Assembly (NCBI GenBank): GCA_002774185.1
Contig: PEZG01000020.1
Coordinates: forward strand, 1-19,206
Direction: 5' to 3'
Length of the DNA stretch: 19,206 nucleotides
Source: Candidatus Roizmanbacteria bacterium CG09_land_8_20_14_0_10_41_9
Lineage (GTDB): Bacteria; Patescibacteriota; Microgenomatia; UBA1406; GWC2-37-13
Both the position numbers and the translations under genes were made by a program. The notes under the pieces are model-generated. The model did not search any database. It saw only the letters and a list, made by a program, of their open reading frames with translations, and had not been told where the DNA came from. Position 1 is the stretch's first letter; the number at the start of each line of letters is the position of its first letter. Below are positions 1-7,232 of the stretch, piece by piece.

Positions 1-736
1 CGTAAAGAACCGCACGGGACACGTTGATGATCATCCCCTGTTTTTTTGAGTTGAGCCCTTTTTTCATGATGCGCCTCAGTTCTCCCCCTTGAGTACCCAC
101 TCCCGGTACCAACAGCGTCATCTCCCCAACGAGTTCCCGTATCCTACCTAACTCATCCGGATACGTCGCGCCAGCAACAAGCATACAATTTCCCCGCCGG
201 TTCCATTTCACAACCTGTCGCGCCACAAATTCATAGAGCGGCATCCCATCGACTATCTTATCCTGAAATTCCCCTGATCCGGTGTTGGATGTTTTACACA
301 GGATAATACACCCTTTATCTGACCGCTCCAAAAAGGGTCCCAGCGCCTTTCTTCCCAGATAGGGATGAAGGGTGATAGCGTCCACCTTCAAAAAGTCAAA
401 GGAGAACGTAATATATCCCTTGTTTGTATTTTCGATGTCTGCCCTTTTTGCATCGAGAATAATGGGAATAAATGGATAGTATCGACGGATGTAATCACAG
501 GTTAGCTTTAGTTCATGGATTCCCTGTTCCCCATGCGCTTCATAAAACGCACTATTTGGTTTGTATGCGCACACAAGATCATGGGTTGCGTCAATGATGT
601 GTTTGTTGAATTCAAACAGCGGAAACTCCAAAAATCGAAGAGCAGTCGGAATCTTTTTGGAATCCGTGTCGAGCCCGACACAGAGAAGTGAGTGATTTTT
701 TTTCATTGCTTCTTCTAGTTTCCTTTGAAATTTCAT
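1..736 (-). CDS. pyrF: Orotidine 5'-phosphate decarboxylase, type 2 (partial, 3' end beyond window)
   Basis: Decarboxylates OMP to UMP, the last step of de novo pyrimidine synthesis, in the cytoplasm. I translated it by hand from the ATG at 734-736; the frame stays open to the left edge (245 codons), so the C-terminus is missing. Visible motifs: GLDTD near residues 21-25 at the first barrel strand, KPNSAFYEAHG near 59-69, and the OMP decarboxylase signature LDAKRAD at 94-100 with the catalytic Lys/Asp pair. VPGVGTQGG near the end is the phosphate-binding loop. The KPNxAFYE pattern fits the type 2 (bacterial/fungal-like) subfamily rather than the E. coli type. It starts 8 nt after the pyrK stop, so it is the third gene of a pyrD-pyrK-pyrF operon. 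No convincing Shine-Dalgarno sequence precedes it, which suggests translational coupling. Confidence 0.93.
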   Translation of the reverse strand, partial: MKFQRKLEEAMKKNHSLLCVGLDTDSKKIPTALRFLEFPLFEFNKHIIDATHDLVCAYKPNSAFYEAHGEQGIHELKLTCDYIRRYYPFIPIILDAKRADIENTNKGYITFSFDFLKVDAITLHPYLGRKALGPFLERSDKGCIILCKTSNTGSGEFQDKIVDGMPLYEFVARQVVKWNRRGNCMLVAGATYPDELGRIRELVGEMTLLVPGVGTQGGELRRIMKKGLNSKKQGMIINVSRAVLY

Positions 737-744
737 AGGAAATT

Positions 745-1476
745 TTATGGAATTAATAAAGAGCCATCGAATACCGGACCGTCTTTGCATACTAAATATC
801 CCTTGAGGGAACACTCCCCACAAAGACCGATTCCCCCGCATTTGAAAAAACTTTCCATGCTAACTTCAGACGGAATATGATATTTTTCCGCAAGAATTAC
901 TACCTGCTCCATCATGGGTCTTGGGCCACAGGTATAGATTTTTTTAAATGATTTTTTTTCTAATAATTTCTTTACCATATTGCCTGCGAACCCTTTTTCC
1001 CCAAACGTCCCGTCATCCGTGGACGCATATGTACTGCATCCTAATTTTTTGAATCGGTTGAGAAATACCAGGTCTCTTTTTGTTTTGGCTCCAATAACAA
1101 CGGTAACCGTGGATTTCTTTTTTTTCAAAATTCTTGATGCCAGAAAAAATAAGGGGACGATCCCATACCCTCCACCAACCAAGAGGTAATTTCCGGAATC
1201 GTAATGGAATGAGGAACCGTAGGGGCCTCGAAACGTCATCAAATCCCCGATTTTAAGACTATGGATTTCTTTTGTGAAGGGTCCAACCTGCGCAATCGTG
1301 AGCGTGAGAGGGTCTGGGGAAACAATCCCAAAGGGTTTCTCATTTTTTTGAGGAATCCACACCATTACATACTGTCCGGGTTTTGAAGGTAGTGACGTAT
1401 CTAGAACAAACGTTTTCACGTGTTCTGTTTCTTTTTGTATGGACCGAATGCGTGCGGTTATGTATTGGTTTTTCAT
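745..1476 (-). CDS. pyrK: Dihydroorotate dehydrogenase electron transfer subunit
   Basis: FAD/[2Fe-2S] subunit that passes electrons from PyrD to NAD+ in class 1B dihydroorotate dehydrogenase. 243 aa, normal for the family. The N-terminal beta-barrel (about 1-95) carries the FAD-binding part. A nucleotide-binding segment follows, with YLLVGGGYGIVPL near 97-109 and the CGPRPMM motif that marks ferredoxin-reductase-like NAD domains. The C-terminal cysteine cluster (C213, C219, C222, C230) binds the iron-sulfur centre. The first two cysteines are separated by five residues (CGGIGLC); I expect four (CGxGxC) in most PyrK proteins. The start ATG overlaps the pyrD stop by 4 nt (ATGA), a typical coupled arrangement. 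Assignment is secure from cysteines, NAD motif and neighbours. Confidence 0.95.
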   Translation of the reverse strand: MKNQYITARIRSIQKETEHVKTFVLDTSLPSKPGQYVMVWIPQKNEKPFGIVSPDPLTLTIAQVGPFTKEIHSLKIGDLMTFRGPYGSSFHYDSGNYLLVGGGYGIVPLFFLASRILKKKKSTVTVVIGAKTKRDLVFLNRFKKLGCSTYASTDDGTFGEKGFAGNMVKKLLEKKSFKKIYTCGPRPMMEQVVILAEKYHIPSEVSMESFFKCGGIGLCGECSLKGYLVCKDGPVFDGSLLIP

Positions 1477-2426
1477 ACCGGGTGTGCCTTTCCCCTCAAG
1501 GTATTGATATCCGAAACGTTATGTGATTCCATCCACTCAACCATTTCTTGTTGTATTTTTTTAAATATGGTCACTCCCCGATAGTAAATACCTGTTCCCA
1601 CCCCAACTGCCGTTGCTCCCGCCATCACTGCTTCTATGGCATCATACCCGGTTAATATGCCGCCGGTTGCAATGATGGGAATTTTCACAGTTTTATATAT
1701 ATCATACACTGCCCGAATCATTATGGGCTTTATCGCAGAACCGCTCATCCCTCCCACTTTGAAGTGAAGTATTGGAGAAGCTCTTTCAATATCGATTTTC
1801 ATTCCCGGACCCAGAGTATTCCCCATATTGATTGCATCTGCTCCGCCTGCCTCTGCTGCCTTTGCGACGTCACCTATCCGCTCAATGGATGGAGATAGTT
1901 TTACGATAACGGGAAGCTTTGTTTTCTTCCGAACTTTCTTCGTGATGTTTTCGGTTGCCTCAGGTGTCCCCTGCCCCGCAAGAAGCCCATATCCCGGAGT
2001 ATGGGGACAAGAAAGAACAATTTCTATAGCTTTTATCGGAATTTTCTGGATTTTTTCTGCCAGCAACATAAATTCGTCCATGTCCGTTCCGACAATACTT
2101 CCGATCAGGGGGACCGCATTATCCCATTCCTGGAATTCTTCTATACCCTTTTCCATTCCCTTGTTTGCGTATCCAACCGCGTTTAGGAACCCACCTTCCA
2201 CTTCAACCAGAATCGGATTGTTGTGTCCCTTGCGGGGATCTTTGGTGAGCGATTTCATCGTGACTGCGCCGGCTCCGGCACGAGCCACTTTTTGAAGGGA
2301 GGCACTATCTAGTCCCAAAATTCCTGACGCTAGAATTGTCGGATTGGGAAGAATAAGAGAGTGAATTCGCGTGGAAAGATTTGGGAGTTTTTTGTGTTTG
2401 GATTTTTTTTTCCTGATATTCACCAA
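1473..2426 (-). CDS. pyrD: Dihydroorotate dehydrogenase, class 1B catalytic subunit
   Basis: Oxidises dihydroorotate to orotate with FMN, in the cytoplasm; partner of PyrK. 317 aa. TIM-barrel features: LNAVGYANKG at 81-90, the catalytic-cysteine motif SCPH at 139-142 (Cys140 as base, typical of class 1; class 2 enzymes use Ser), a KLSP strand near 176-179, and the FMN-phosphate segments GG (near 224-225) and ATGGI near the C-terminus. The presence of pyrK next door supports class 1B. The start is TTG at 2424-2426 or GTG at 2421-2423; there is no ATG and no Shine-Dalgarno sequence. A perfect 7-bp inverted repeat (2426-2432 and 2442-2448) overlaps the start region and could be an operator or leader hairpin. 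First gene of the operon; the short N-terminal basic stretch is not part of the conserved fold. Confidence 0.96.
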   Translation of the reverse strand: MVNIRKKKSKHKKLPNLSTRIHSLILPNPTILASGILGLDSASLQKVARAGAGAVTMKSLTKDPRKGHNNPILVEVEGGFLNAVGYANKGMEKGIEEFQEWDNAVPLIGSIVGTDMDEFMLLAEKIQKIPIKAIEIVLSCPHTPGYGLLAGQGTPEATENITKKVRKKTKLPVIVKLSPSIERIGDVAKAAEAGGADAINMGNTLGPGMKIDIERASPILHFKVGGMSGSAIKPIMIRAVYDIYKTVKIPIIATGGILTGYDAIEAVMAGATAVGVGTGIYYRGVTIFKKIQQEMVEWMESHNVSDINTLRGKAHPV

Positions 2427-2448
2427 CGAATACTTTAATATTATTCGT
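2426..2448. repeat. Inverted repeat at the pyrD start
   Basis: Perfect 7-bp arms ACGAATA and TATTCGT separated by 9 nt. It sits across the pyrD start codon, so it could be an operator site or an RNA hairpin that limits pyrimidine operon expression. It is AT-rich and short, so chance is possible. Confidence 0.35.
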
Positions 2449-2476
2449 CAGAAAAATCAAGTACAAAAATCCATGA

Positions 2477-2482
2477 TATAAT
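2477..2482 (+). promoter_or_regulatory. -10 element for tRNA-Leu
   Basis: Perfect TATAAT, ending 10 nt before the first base of the mature tRNA. No strong -35 is visible at the right spacing. Confidence 0.6.
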
Positions 2483-2492
2483 ATGATCTAGA

Positions 2493-2577
2493 GGGCAAGT
2501 GCTGGAATGGCATACAGGCAAGTCTCAAAAACTTGTGGCAGTCACCTGCCGTGAGGGTTCGACTCCCTCCTTGCCCA
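2493..2577 (+). tRNA. tRNA-Leu (CAA)
   Basis: 85 nt class II tRNA. Acceptor GGGCAAG (2493-2499) pairs with CTTGCCC (2570-2576); discriminator A at 2577. Anticodon stem CAAGT/ACTTG encloses loop CTCAAAA, giving anticodon CAA at 2526-2528, which reads UUG. The long variable arm (GGCAG...CTGCC) and T-arm GAGGG-TTCGACT-CCCTC confirm leucine. The CCA end is not fully encoded (ACCT follows). Confidence 0.95.
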
Positions 2578-2589
2578 CCTTGATATTTG

Positions 2590-2670
2590 AGAAGTTAGAA
2601 TATAGAAGATAGAATACAGGATCAAAAGCGCTACCCAATTCTATATTCCATATTCTGCATTCTATGTTCT
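2590..2670. repeat. Inverted pair of 7-nt-periodic AGAATnn arrays
   Basis: Left arm 2590-2617 is four heptamers (AGAAGTT, AGAATAT, AGAAGAT, AGAATAC). Right arm 2636-2670, read on the minus strand, is five (AGAACAT, AGAATGC, AGAATAT, GGAATAT, AGAATTG). The arms can form a long imperfect hairpin between the 3' ends of tRNA-Leu (plus) and the HAD gene (minus), so it may act as a shared terminator or RNA stabiliser. The same heptamer family recurs at 6571-6598. Confidence 0.7.
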
Positions 2671-2672
2671 CA

Positions 2673-3302
2673 CTAGTTTGTTAGGAGGGAAAGTAATTCT
2701 TCAGGAGTATCTACAATTAGGGTTGGATTTTCTTTTTTTAGGAGTTCTTTTTTATTGAAACCCCATGTTACAGAAATACAATCAATTCCAATTTTCCGGC
2801 ATGCCTCAATATCCCGCACCTCATCCCCAATATAGACAATTTCTCCTTTTGGAATGGGATATTTCCTCATGATGTTCATCAGCACTTTATCTTTTCCGAA
2901 AATATTTTTTTCACTGTGAATGAAATCAAAAGTAGCAATCTTATGCTTTTTAAAAAACTTCTCAATATTTTCCTTTGAATTAGACGATACGACTCCCAAT
3001 GTCACATCCGATTTCTTCAACGAGACGATGACTTTTTTCATGTTTGGAAAAAGTCTTACCTTATCCATGTGGGAATATAGCTCGCTTTGCACTTTCCCGA
3101 TAAGGAACGGGAGCCTTAGCAGGGAAGCGTTAAATTCCCTCATAAGCTCAGATATGGTTTTCCCTCTTAGACACTCTAGTTCACTCTTAGTGATCTTCCT
3201 GAACCCGTACGCAAAACCGAATGTATTATATAAGTTGATGATGTGGGGTAATGTATCCGCTATGGTTCCATCGAAATCAAAGATGATAAGTTTTTTTTTC
3301 AT
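2673..3302 (-). CDS. HAD-superfamily hydrolase, phosphoglycolate phosphatase-like
   Basis: 209 aa soluble phosphatase of the HAD family, probably acting on a small phosphorylated metabolite. Motif I is DFDGT with nucleophile D9 and acid D11. Motif II is the SS of VVSSNS near 105-109, motif III the lysine in FGKDK near 136-139, and motif IV GDEVRD at 159-164. The helical cap lies between motifs I and II (about residues 15-85), so this is a C1-cap member like Gph or PpaX. Substrate cannot be assigned. TATAAT on the minus strand (3313-3318) ends 10 nt before the ATG with no Shine-Dalgarno sequence, so the mRNA is probably leaderless or nearly so. It faces tRNA-Leu tail-to-tail across the heptamer repeat. 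Confidence 0.88.
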   Translation of the reverse strand: MKKKLIIFDFDGTIADTLPHIINLYNTFGFAYGFRKITKSELECLRGKTISELMREFNASLLRLPFLIGKVQSELYSHMDKVRLFPNMKKVIVSLKKSDVTLGVVSSNSKENIEKFFKKHKIATFDFIHSEKNIFGKDKVLMNIMRKYPIPKGEIVYIGDEVRDIEACRKIGIDCISVTWGFNKKELLKKENPTLIVDTPEELLSLLTN

Positions 3303-3327
3303 GGTCTACCAGATTATATACCACTTC

Positions 3328-3344
3328 GTCCCGCTTAGCGGGAC
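3328..3344. repeat. Small palindrome, CCCGC-TTA-GCGGG type
   Basis: Perfect 7-bp hairpin GTCCCGC-TTA-GCGGGAC between two divergent genes. It is flanked by direct ACTTCGT copies (3323-3329 and 3343-3349). The shape is that of a dispersed palindromic element rather than a terminator, since there is no T-run. Confidence 0.6.
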
Positions 3345-3404
3345 TTCGTTAGGTACGATACTTTTGTATTTTGAAAGCGTAGGGGTATCGCAAAAACGAA
3401 TCCC

Positions 3405-3433
3405 TTGGAAACGCGTTGAAAGTCGTGTATAAA
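3405..3433 (+). promoter_or_regulatory. Promoter of the membrane methyltransferase
   Basis: -35 TTGGAA (3405-3410), 17-bp spacer, -10 TATAAA (3428-3433). Expected transcription start is about 3440, only a few nt before the ATG at 3444. Confidence 0.65.
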
Positions 3434-3443
3434 TAAATGATTC

Positions 3444-3983
3444 ATGATCATCGCTGCTGGAGTCGTTTTTTTCATCTTAATCGGGATCCTTACCATCTTC
3501 GCGTTTCCCCACTTTTCACCTATCCCCTACTTTCCCTCAAACAAAAAAGATATTCCACTCATCCTAACGGCTTTAAATTTGAGAGATGATCAAATCGTTG
3601 TGGATCTGGGAGCCGGAGACGGACTCGTGGTTTTTGAAGCAGCTCACCGTGCATTTCAAAAAAAACTCGCCACCCGTTTCATTGCGGTTGAAATAAATCC
3701 CATCCTTGTTTTTATCCTCCATCTGCGCAAATTATTTCACTCAAACAAAAAAAATATTCGGATCGTTTGGGCGGATATGTTTAAATTTAAAACAATAGAA
3801 CAATATAGCAATATGACAATCTTTCTTTATATCTCCCCTTGGTTTCTCGAAAAAACATTAAAACAGATTAGAACTCTCCCTGGTAAAAAAACTATTGTCT
3901 CCTATTACTATCCCATCAAAAGTCTAAGGCCAGCGCTTACCATCAGCAACGGAGTAAACCCAATTTTCGTCTATCCCCTATAA
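3444..3983 (+). CDS. Membrane-anchored SAM-dependent methyltransferase, FAM173-like
   Basis: 179 aa. One N-terminal hydrophobic segment (about 2-22) anchors a class I methyltransferase fold. SAM motif I is VVDLGAGDG at 52-60, the ribose-binding acid is Glu83 in AVEINP, and WADMF near 109-113 follows the adenine-binding strand. The segment before motif I (FSPIPYFPS, 24-32) resembles the conserved lead-in of the FAM173/ATPSCKMT protein-lysine methyltransferases, so the substrate may be a membrane protein lysine; this is inference. A TATAAA -10 lies 10 nt upstream of the start, so the mRNA looks leaderless. The stop codon is embedded in the -10 of the next gene. Confidence 0.75.
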   Translation: MIIAAGVVFFILIGILTIFAFPHFSPIPYFPSNKKDIPLILTALNLRDDQIVVDLGAGDGLVVFEAAHRAFQKKLATRFIAVEINPILVFILHLRKLFHSNKKNIRIVWADMFKFKTIEQYSNMTIFLYISPWFLEKTLKQIRTLPGKKTIVSYYYPIKSLRPALTISNGVNPIFVYPL

Positions 3984-3984
3984 T
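3979..3984 (+). promoter_or_regulatory. -10 element of the PAP2 gene, overlapping the upstream stop codon
   Basis: TATAAT contains the TAA stop of the preceding gene and ends 10 nt before the ATG at 3995. This suggests the PAP2 gene has its own leaderless transcript even though it sits 11 nt after its neighbour. No clear -35. Confidence 0.45.
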
Positions 3985-3994
3985 ATACATATAT

Positions 3995-4525
3995 ATGGTT
4001 TCTTTTATTCAAAAGGTAGATTCCGGTATAACACAGCCCCTTTGCTTCCTTTTCCCCCATACGGGTTTTTTTGATCTTTTTTTCTCGTTCTTCTCCCTAA
4101 AGGGAGATTCCTTCCTTATCTGGGTTCTCATCCTTTTTTTCCTTGTCTTATTTGAGAAACGGAGAGATAAACGATTCATCCTCTATTTCTTCGCGAGTTT
4201 TGCAATAACCGCTTTAGTGTCGAATTTTTTCCTCAAAAATATCTTCCAGCGGGTGCGACCCTATACGCTACTTGAAAAATCCATAGCAGTCTGCCCCACG
4301 GACTTTTCATTCCCTTCGGGTCATGCCGCAACCGCAGTCGCTGCCGCTACCATCCTTTCTGCGTTCGATAAAAAACGGAAATGGTTCTACTACACGGTTG
4401 CCCTATTAATTTCATTCTCGCGGATATACCTCGGATGTCATTATGTGGTGGACATTGTCGGTGGCGCTTTAGTTGGGTGGCTCATTAGTAAAGGAGTCCT
4501 TTTTCTCGTCAAAAGAATCACGTAG
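3995..4525 (+). CDS. PAP2-family phosphatase (undecaprenyl-diphosphatase or phosphatidic acid phosphatase-like)
   Basis: 176 aa integral membrane phosphatase with about five hydrophobic segments. All three parts of the catalytic site are present: K-x6-RP as KNIFQRVRP at 81-89, PSGH at 107-110, and SR-x5-H-x3-D as SRIYLGCHYVVD at 142-153. The family dephosphorylates lipid phosphates at the membrane surface. In a small envelope-bearing bacterium, recycling of undecaprenyl diphosphate (PgpB/BcrC-like role) is the most likely job, but phosphatidic acid or other lipid phosphates cannot be excluded. The 3' end overlaps the convergent dnaB stop by 8 bp, and no terminator hairpin is visible between them. 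Confidence 0.9.
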   Translation: MVSFIQKVDSGITQPLCFLFPHTGFFDLFFSFFSLKGDSFLIWVLILFFLVLFEKRRDKRFILYFFASFAITALVSNFFLKNIFQRVRPYTLLEKSIAVCPTDFSFPSGHAATAVAAATILSAFDKKRKWFYYTVALLISFSRIYLGCHYVVDIVGGALVGWLISKGVLFLVKRIT

Positions 4526-5858
4526 ATTTTTCCATGCTGTAGAACTTCACCCGATCCCCTCTAAACATGAGGTCTATCTCTCCGGTGGGACCGTTCCTAT
4601 GCTTGGCGATACTGAGTTTCACCATTCGCTTGCTTTGATCGAGAAGATCCTCACTCTCATCCTTCTGGTACAAAAACATGACTACATCTGCATCCTGCTC
4701 AATGGCTCCGGATTCACGCAAATCCGCCAGCTGGGGCTTTTTGGTTCCCCGTTGCTCGACCGCCCGATTGAGCTGGGAAATGGCAAGTACCGGGATTCGA
4801 AGCTCGCGCGCCAGATTCTTCAGCCCCTGGGAAATAAAAGAGACCTCGCTCACCCGTGAATCGAATTTTCGACCCGCATCTGCCAGTTGCAAATAATCCA
4901 CAATGAGAAGTTTTAGATTCTTTTCCGATTTCAGCTTGCGTGCTTTTGTCCGCATTTCTAGAATTGATGCGCCCGGCTTATCATCGATGAAAATCGGCGC
5001 GTCGGAGAGCTCCCCCATCGCCTCAGTGAGTTGCTTGTAATCCTCATCCGACAACCTCCCGGTCTTCAACCTCCATGCGTCGATATCCGCTTGCCCAACC
5101 AACAGTCTATCTACAAGCTCCTCCTTGCTCATCTCAAGCGAGAAAAACCCGACGGGAAGTTTTTCCTTCGTGGCAACGTTCAATGCGATATTCAGGGCGA
5201 AGGATGTTTTCCCGATGCCGGGTCGAGCAGCCAGGATCAGGAGATTGGAATCCTGCATCCCCGATAGTTTATTATCCAAATCAAGGTATCCAGTCGCCAC
5301 TCCCCTAAAGTGGGATCCCCTTTTAATAAATTCCTCCAAGCGCTCAAAACTCTCAGCGAGAATTTCTTTCAACTCTACGAAGTCGCGGTGGAGATGCTGT
5401 TGGGAAATAGAGAAGATTTCGCTTTCCGCTTGATCCAATAATTCGGTCACGTCTCCCTTCTCTTCAAACGCGCGTTCTACCATTCTTGATGAAAGCTCAA
5501 TGAGTTTGCGTTTTGCGAAGTGGTTTCTTACGATCTGTGCGTAGTGTTCCACATAGGCGGAACTCGGTACCGCATTGATGAGTTCGGAAAGGTAGGATTT
5601 CCCTCCGATCTTTTTAAGATGTTCCTGGTGTTTTAGTTCATCCTGGATCGTGATGATGTCGATAGGTTGCTGTTTTTCGAACAACGTCACCATTGCGGAA
5701 AAAATCATCTGGTGTTCTGGGATATAAAAATGACTGTGTCGTAGAAACTCGGCAACTAACGTAATAGCGGATGAGTCAATAAGGATTGCTCCCAACACTG
5801 ATTTTTCAGCCTGCAAATCATGAGGGGGTACTTTTAGGGCATCCGATGAAGTTGGCAT
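4518..5858 (-). CDS. dnaB: Replicative DNA helicase
   Basis: Hexameric helicase that unwinds DNA at the replication fork. 446 aa, the usual length with no intein. The N-terminal DnaB domain (about 10-110) includes LQAEKSVLGAIL at 15-26. A linker helix follows, then the RecA-like ATPase: Walker A ARPGIGKTS at 211-219, the FFSLEMS segment, Walker B LLIVDYLQL, and the conserved SQLNRAVEQR and DLRESGAIEQDAD motifs near the C-terminus. Start ATG at 5856-5858 follows the stop of the MBL-fold hydrolase gene by 13 nt on the same strand, so the two are probably co-transcribed. Assignment is firm. Confidence 0.98.
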   Translation of the reverse strand: MPTSSDALKVPPHDLQAEKSVLGAILIDSSAITLVAEFLRHSHFYIPEHQMIFSAMVTLFEKQQPIDIITIQDELKHQEHLKKIGGKSYLSELINAVPSSAYVEHYAQIVRNHFAKRKLIELSSRMVERAFEEKGDVTELLDQAESEIFSISQQHLHRDFVELKEILAESFERLEEFIKRGSHFRGVATGYLDLDNKLSGMQDSNLLILAARPGIGKTSFALNIALNVATKEKLPVGFFSLEMSKEELVDRLLVGQADIDAWRLKTGRLSDEDYKQLTEAMGELSDAPIFIDDKPGASILEMRTKARKLKSEKNLKLLIVDYLQLADAGRKFDSRVSEVSFISQGLKNLARELRIPVLAISQLNRAVEQRGTKKPQLADLRESGAIEQDADVVMFLYQKDESEDLLDQSKRMVKLSIAKHRNGPTGEIDLMFRGDRVKFYSMEKST

Positions 5859-5871
5859 AGTAAATTAAAAA

Positions 5872-6516
5872 CTACTCCTCAAGCATTACCACTTTCATTT
5901 CCCCTCCCAGCTCGTCTTTTTTGACAACGAGTTTCGGAAGGGCTGCTGTTGATTCTGCTCCCATCTTTTTAAGGAATTCACCTACTGGGGCCAAGTCTTC
6001 AGAATTCTTCATTTTTCCTTTTTTACTTCTGAAATGCATGGGGATGACGATGGAGGGTTCGATTTTTTTTACAATTTCGATCGCCTCTGCGGCATCCACC
6101 GTAAAGGTCCCGCCAACAGGGACAAAAAGAATATCGACCTTTCCGATTTGGTCAACGAGATCATCCTGCGGAACATATCCTATGTCGCCTATATGAAGAA
6201 GGGAGATTCCGTCCGATTCCATTTTGTATAGGATGTTTTCTCCCCTTTCCGCTCCCTTTTTTTTGTCATGGAAACTCGGGAAGCCGGTGATCCGGAAGCC
6301 GTTTTTTTCAAATTCCCCCGGCATGTCAATCACTATGGGATTCGCACCTACTAAGGTTGCCGCATTGTGATCGATATGATTATGGGAAACCGTAACGATA
6401 TCCGCCTCGACTTTTGGAAACCGTAATCCTATGGAGGGATTGAATGGATCGGTCACTAACTTCCCTTCTTTGGATTTGATGAGGAACGAAGAATGACCGA
6501 GGTATTTGATTTCCAT
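5872..6516 (-). CDS. MBL-fold metal-dependent hydrolase, UPF0173-like
   Basis: 214 aa from the chosen ATG at 6514-6516. Metallo-beta-lactamase fold: N-terminal MEIKYLGHSSFLI, a metal-binding HNHIDH motif at 45-50, GDIGY as the later metal ligand region, and PMHF near the C-terminus. These match the small UPF0173 / L-ascorbate-lactonase-like hydrolases of unknown substrate. A longer frame begins at 6555, but the promoter TTGATT-17-TATTCT (6527-6555) would lie inside it, and family members begin at M-x-I-x-Y-x-GHS, so the shorter start is preferred. dnaB follows 13 nt downstream. The physiological substrate is unknown. Confidence 0.85.
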   Translation of the reverse strand: MEIKYLGHSSFLIKSKEGKLVTDPFNPSIGLRFPKVEADIVTVSHNHIDHNAATLVGANPIVIDMPGEFEKNGFRITGFPSFHDKKKGAERGENILYKMESDGISLLHIGDIGYVPQDDLVDQIGKVDILFVPVGGTFTVDAAEAIEIVKKIEPSIVIPMHFRSKKGKMKNSEDLAPVGEFLKKMGAESTAALPKLVVKKDELGGEMKVVMLEE

Positions 6517-6526
6517 AAGTATACTG

Positions 6527-6555
6527 AGAATAACAAATGAATATGTGAAAATCAA
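6527..6555 (-). promoter_or_regulatory. Promoter of the MBL hydrolase-dnaB unit
   Basis: On the minus strand: -35 TTGATT (6550-6555), 17-bp spacer, -10 TATTCT (6527-6532). The ATG at 6516 is 10 nt downstream of the -10, which implies a leaderless or near-leaderless mRNA. Confidence 0.6.
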
Positions 6556-6570
6556 TTGTATGAATCATTA

Positions 6571-6600
6571 AGAATGTAGAATGCAGAATTCAGAATATAG
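6571..6600. repeat. Tandem AGAATnn heptamer array
   Basis: Four exact-length heptamers in a row: AGAATGT, AGAATGC, AGAATTC, AGAATAT, then AG. It is a second copy of the array that forms the hairpin at 2590-2670. It lies between the LOG gene (stop at 6633) and the promoter of the MBL hydrolase, all on the minus strand. Confidence 0.7.
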
Positions 6601-6632
6601 CGTAATGTTTTTGAATAGATTAATTGGGATTT

Positions 6633-7178
6633 CTACGATGACGATTTTAAAGAACCGTCGATATATCGAATCGCGTCTTCAGGAGTGCTTGCGAAGTAGA
6701 TTAGATCGGATAACTCCTTTATAATGAAACCTTCTTTTTTCATCCTCTCAAGCTGAAGACGCACCCCCTGGTAAAAATCGTTCGTATTCAAAATAACGAT
6801 CGGTTTACCATGCTCGTCGCGCTTTTTTCGTTCAAGTATCTCTGTTACTTCGTCCAAAGAGCCAAGCCCGCCAACCAGAAGAACAATGGCGTCACTCCTT
6901 TTGAGGAGTAACCGTTTCCTTTCTGTCAAATCTTTAGCGATAATCATCTCGTCCGCATTCATTCTTCTGGTCGCCTTTATAGGCTCCATTGTGATCCCGA
7001 TAATTTTCCCGCCAGAGGCTTGAACTTCATCCGCCATTACCTTCATAAGTCCCCTATTGGATCCTCCCCATACCAAATCGTATCCGTGCTTAACCAGAAG
7101 TTTTGCAAACTGTTTTGTTACGCTTACATACGGCTCCCCGACTTCGTTTACCGCGCAGAAAATGCATATGGTCTTCAT
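6633..7178 (-). CDS. LOG-family protein (TIGR00730-like; cytokinin-riboside phosphoribohydrolase fold)
   Basis: 181 aa, Rossmann-like. GGSNRGLMKVMADE (44-57 counted from the upstream Met) matches the family's GGxxxGLMG region. VGGLGSLDE (108-116) sits where PGGxGTxxE is expected. The two glycines and final Glu are kept, but Pro and Thr are replaced by Val and Ser. Known members cleave nucleoside 5'-monophosphates into base and ribose 5-phosphate; the changes here leave activity uncertain. I chose the ATG at 7176-7178 (MKTICIFCA) because a minus-strand TATAAT at 7185-7190 lies 6 nt before it; an in-frame ATG at 7196 would put this -10 inside the gene. Confidence 0.85.
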   Translation of the reverse strand: MKTICIFCAVNEVGEPYVSVTKQFAKLLVKHGYDLVWGGSNRGLMKVMADEVQASGGKIIGITMEPIKATRRMNADEMIIAKDLTERKRLLLKRSDAIVLLVGGLGSLDEVTEILERKKRDEHGKPIVILNTNDFYQGVRLQLERMKKEGFIIKELSDLIYFASTPEDAIRYIDGSLKSSS

Positions 7179-7232
7179 ATGATGATTATATATCATGGTC
7201 TAAAAGATCCGTATGCTAAAATACCATAAAAT

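Noticed and set aside
1828..2295. 155-aa plus-strand frame opposite pyrD
   Set aside because: Antisense shadow of a well-conserved gene; composition follows the opposite-strand codons.
2920..3432. 170-aa plus-strand frame opposite the HAD gene
   Set aside because: Most of it is antisense to a gene with all four HAD motifs, and it also runs through the 3328 palindrome.
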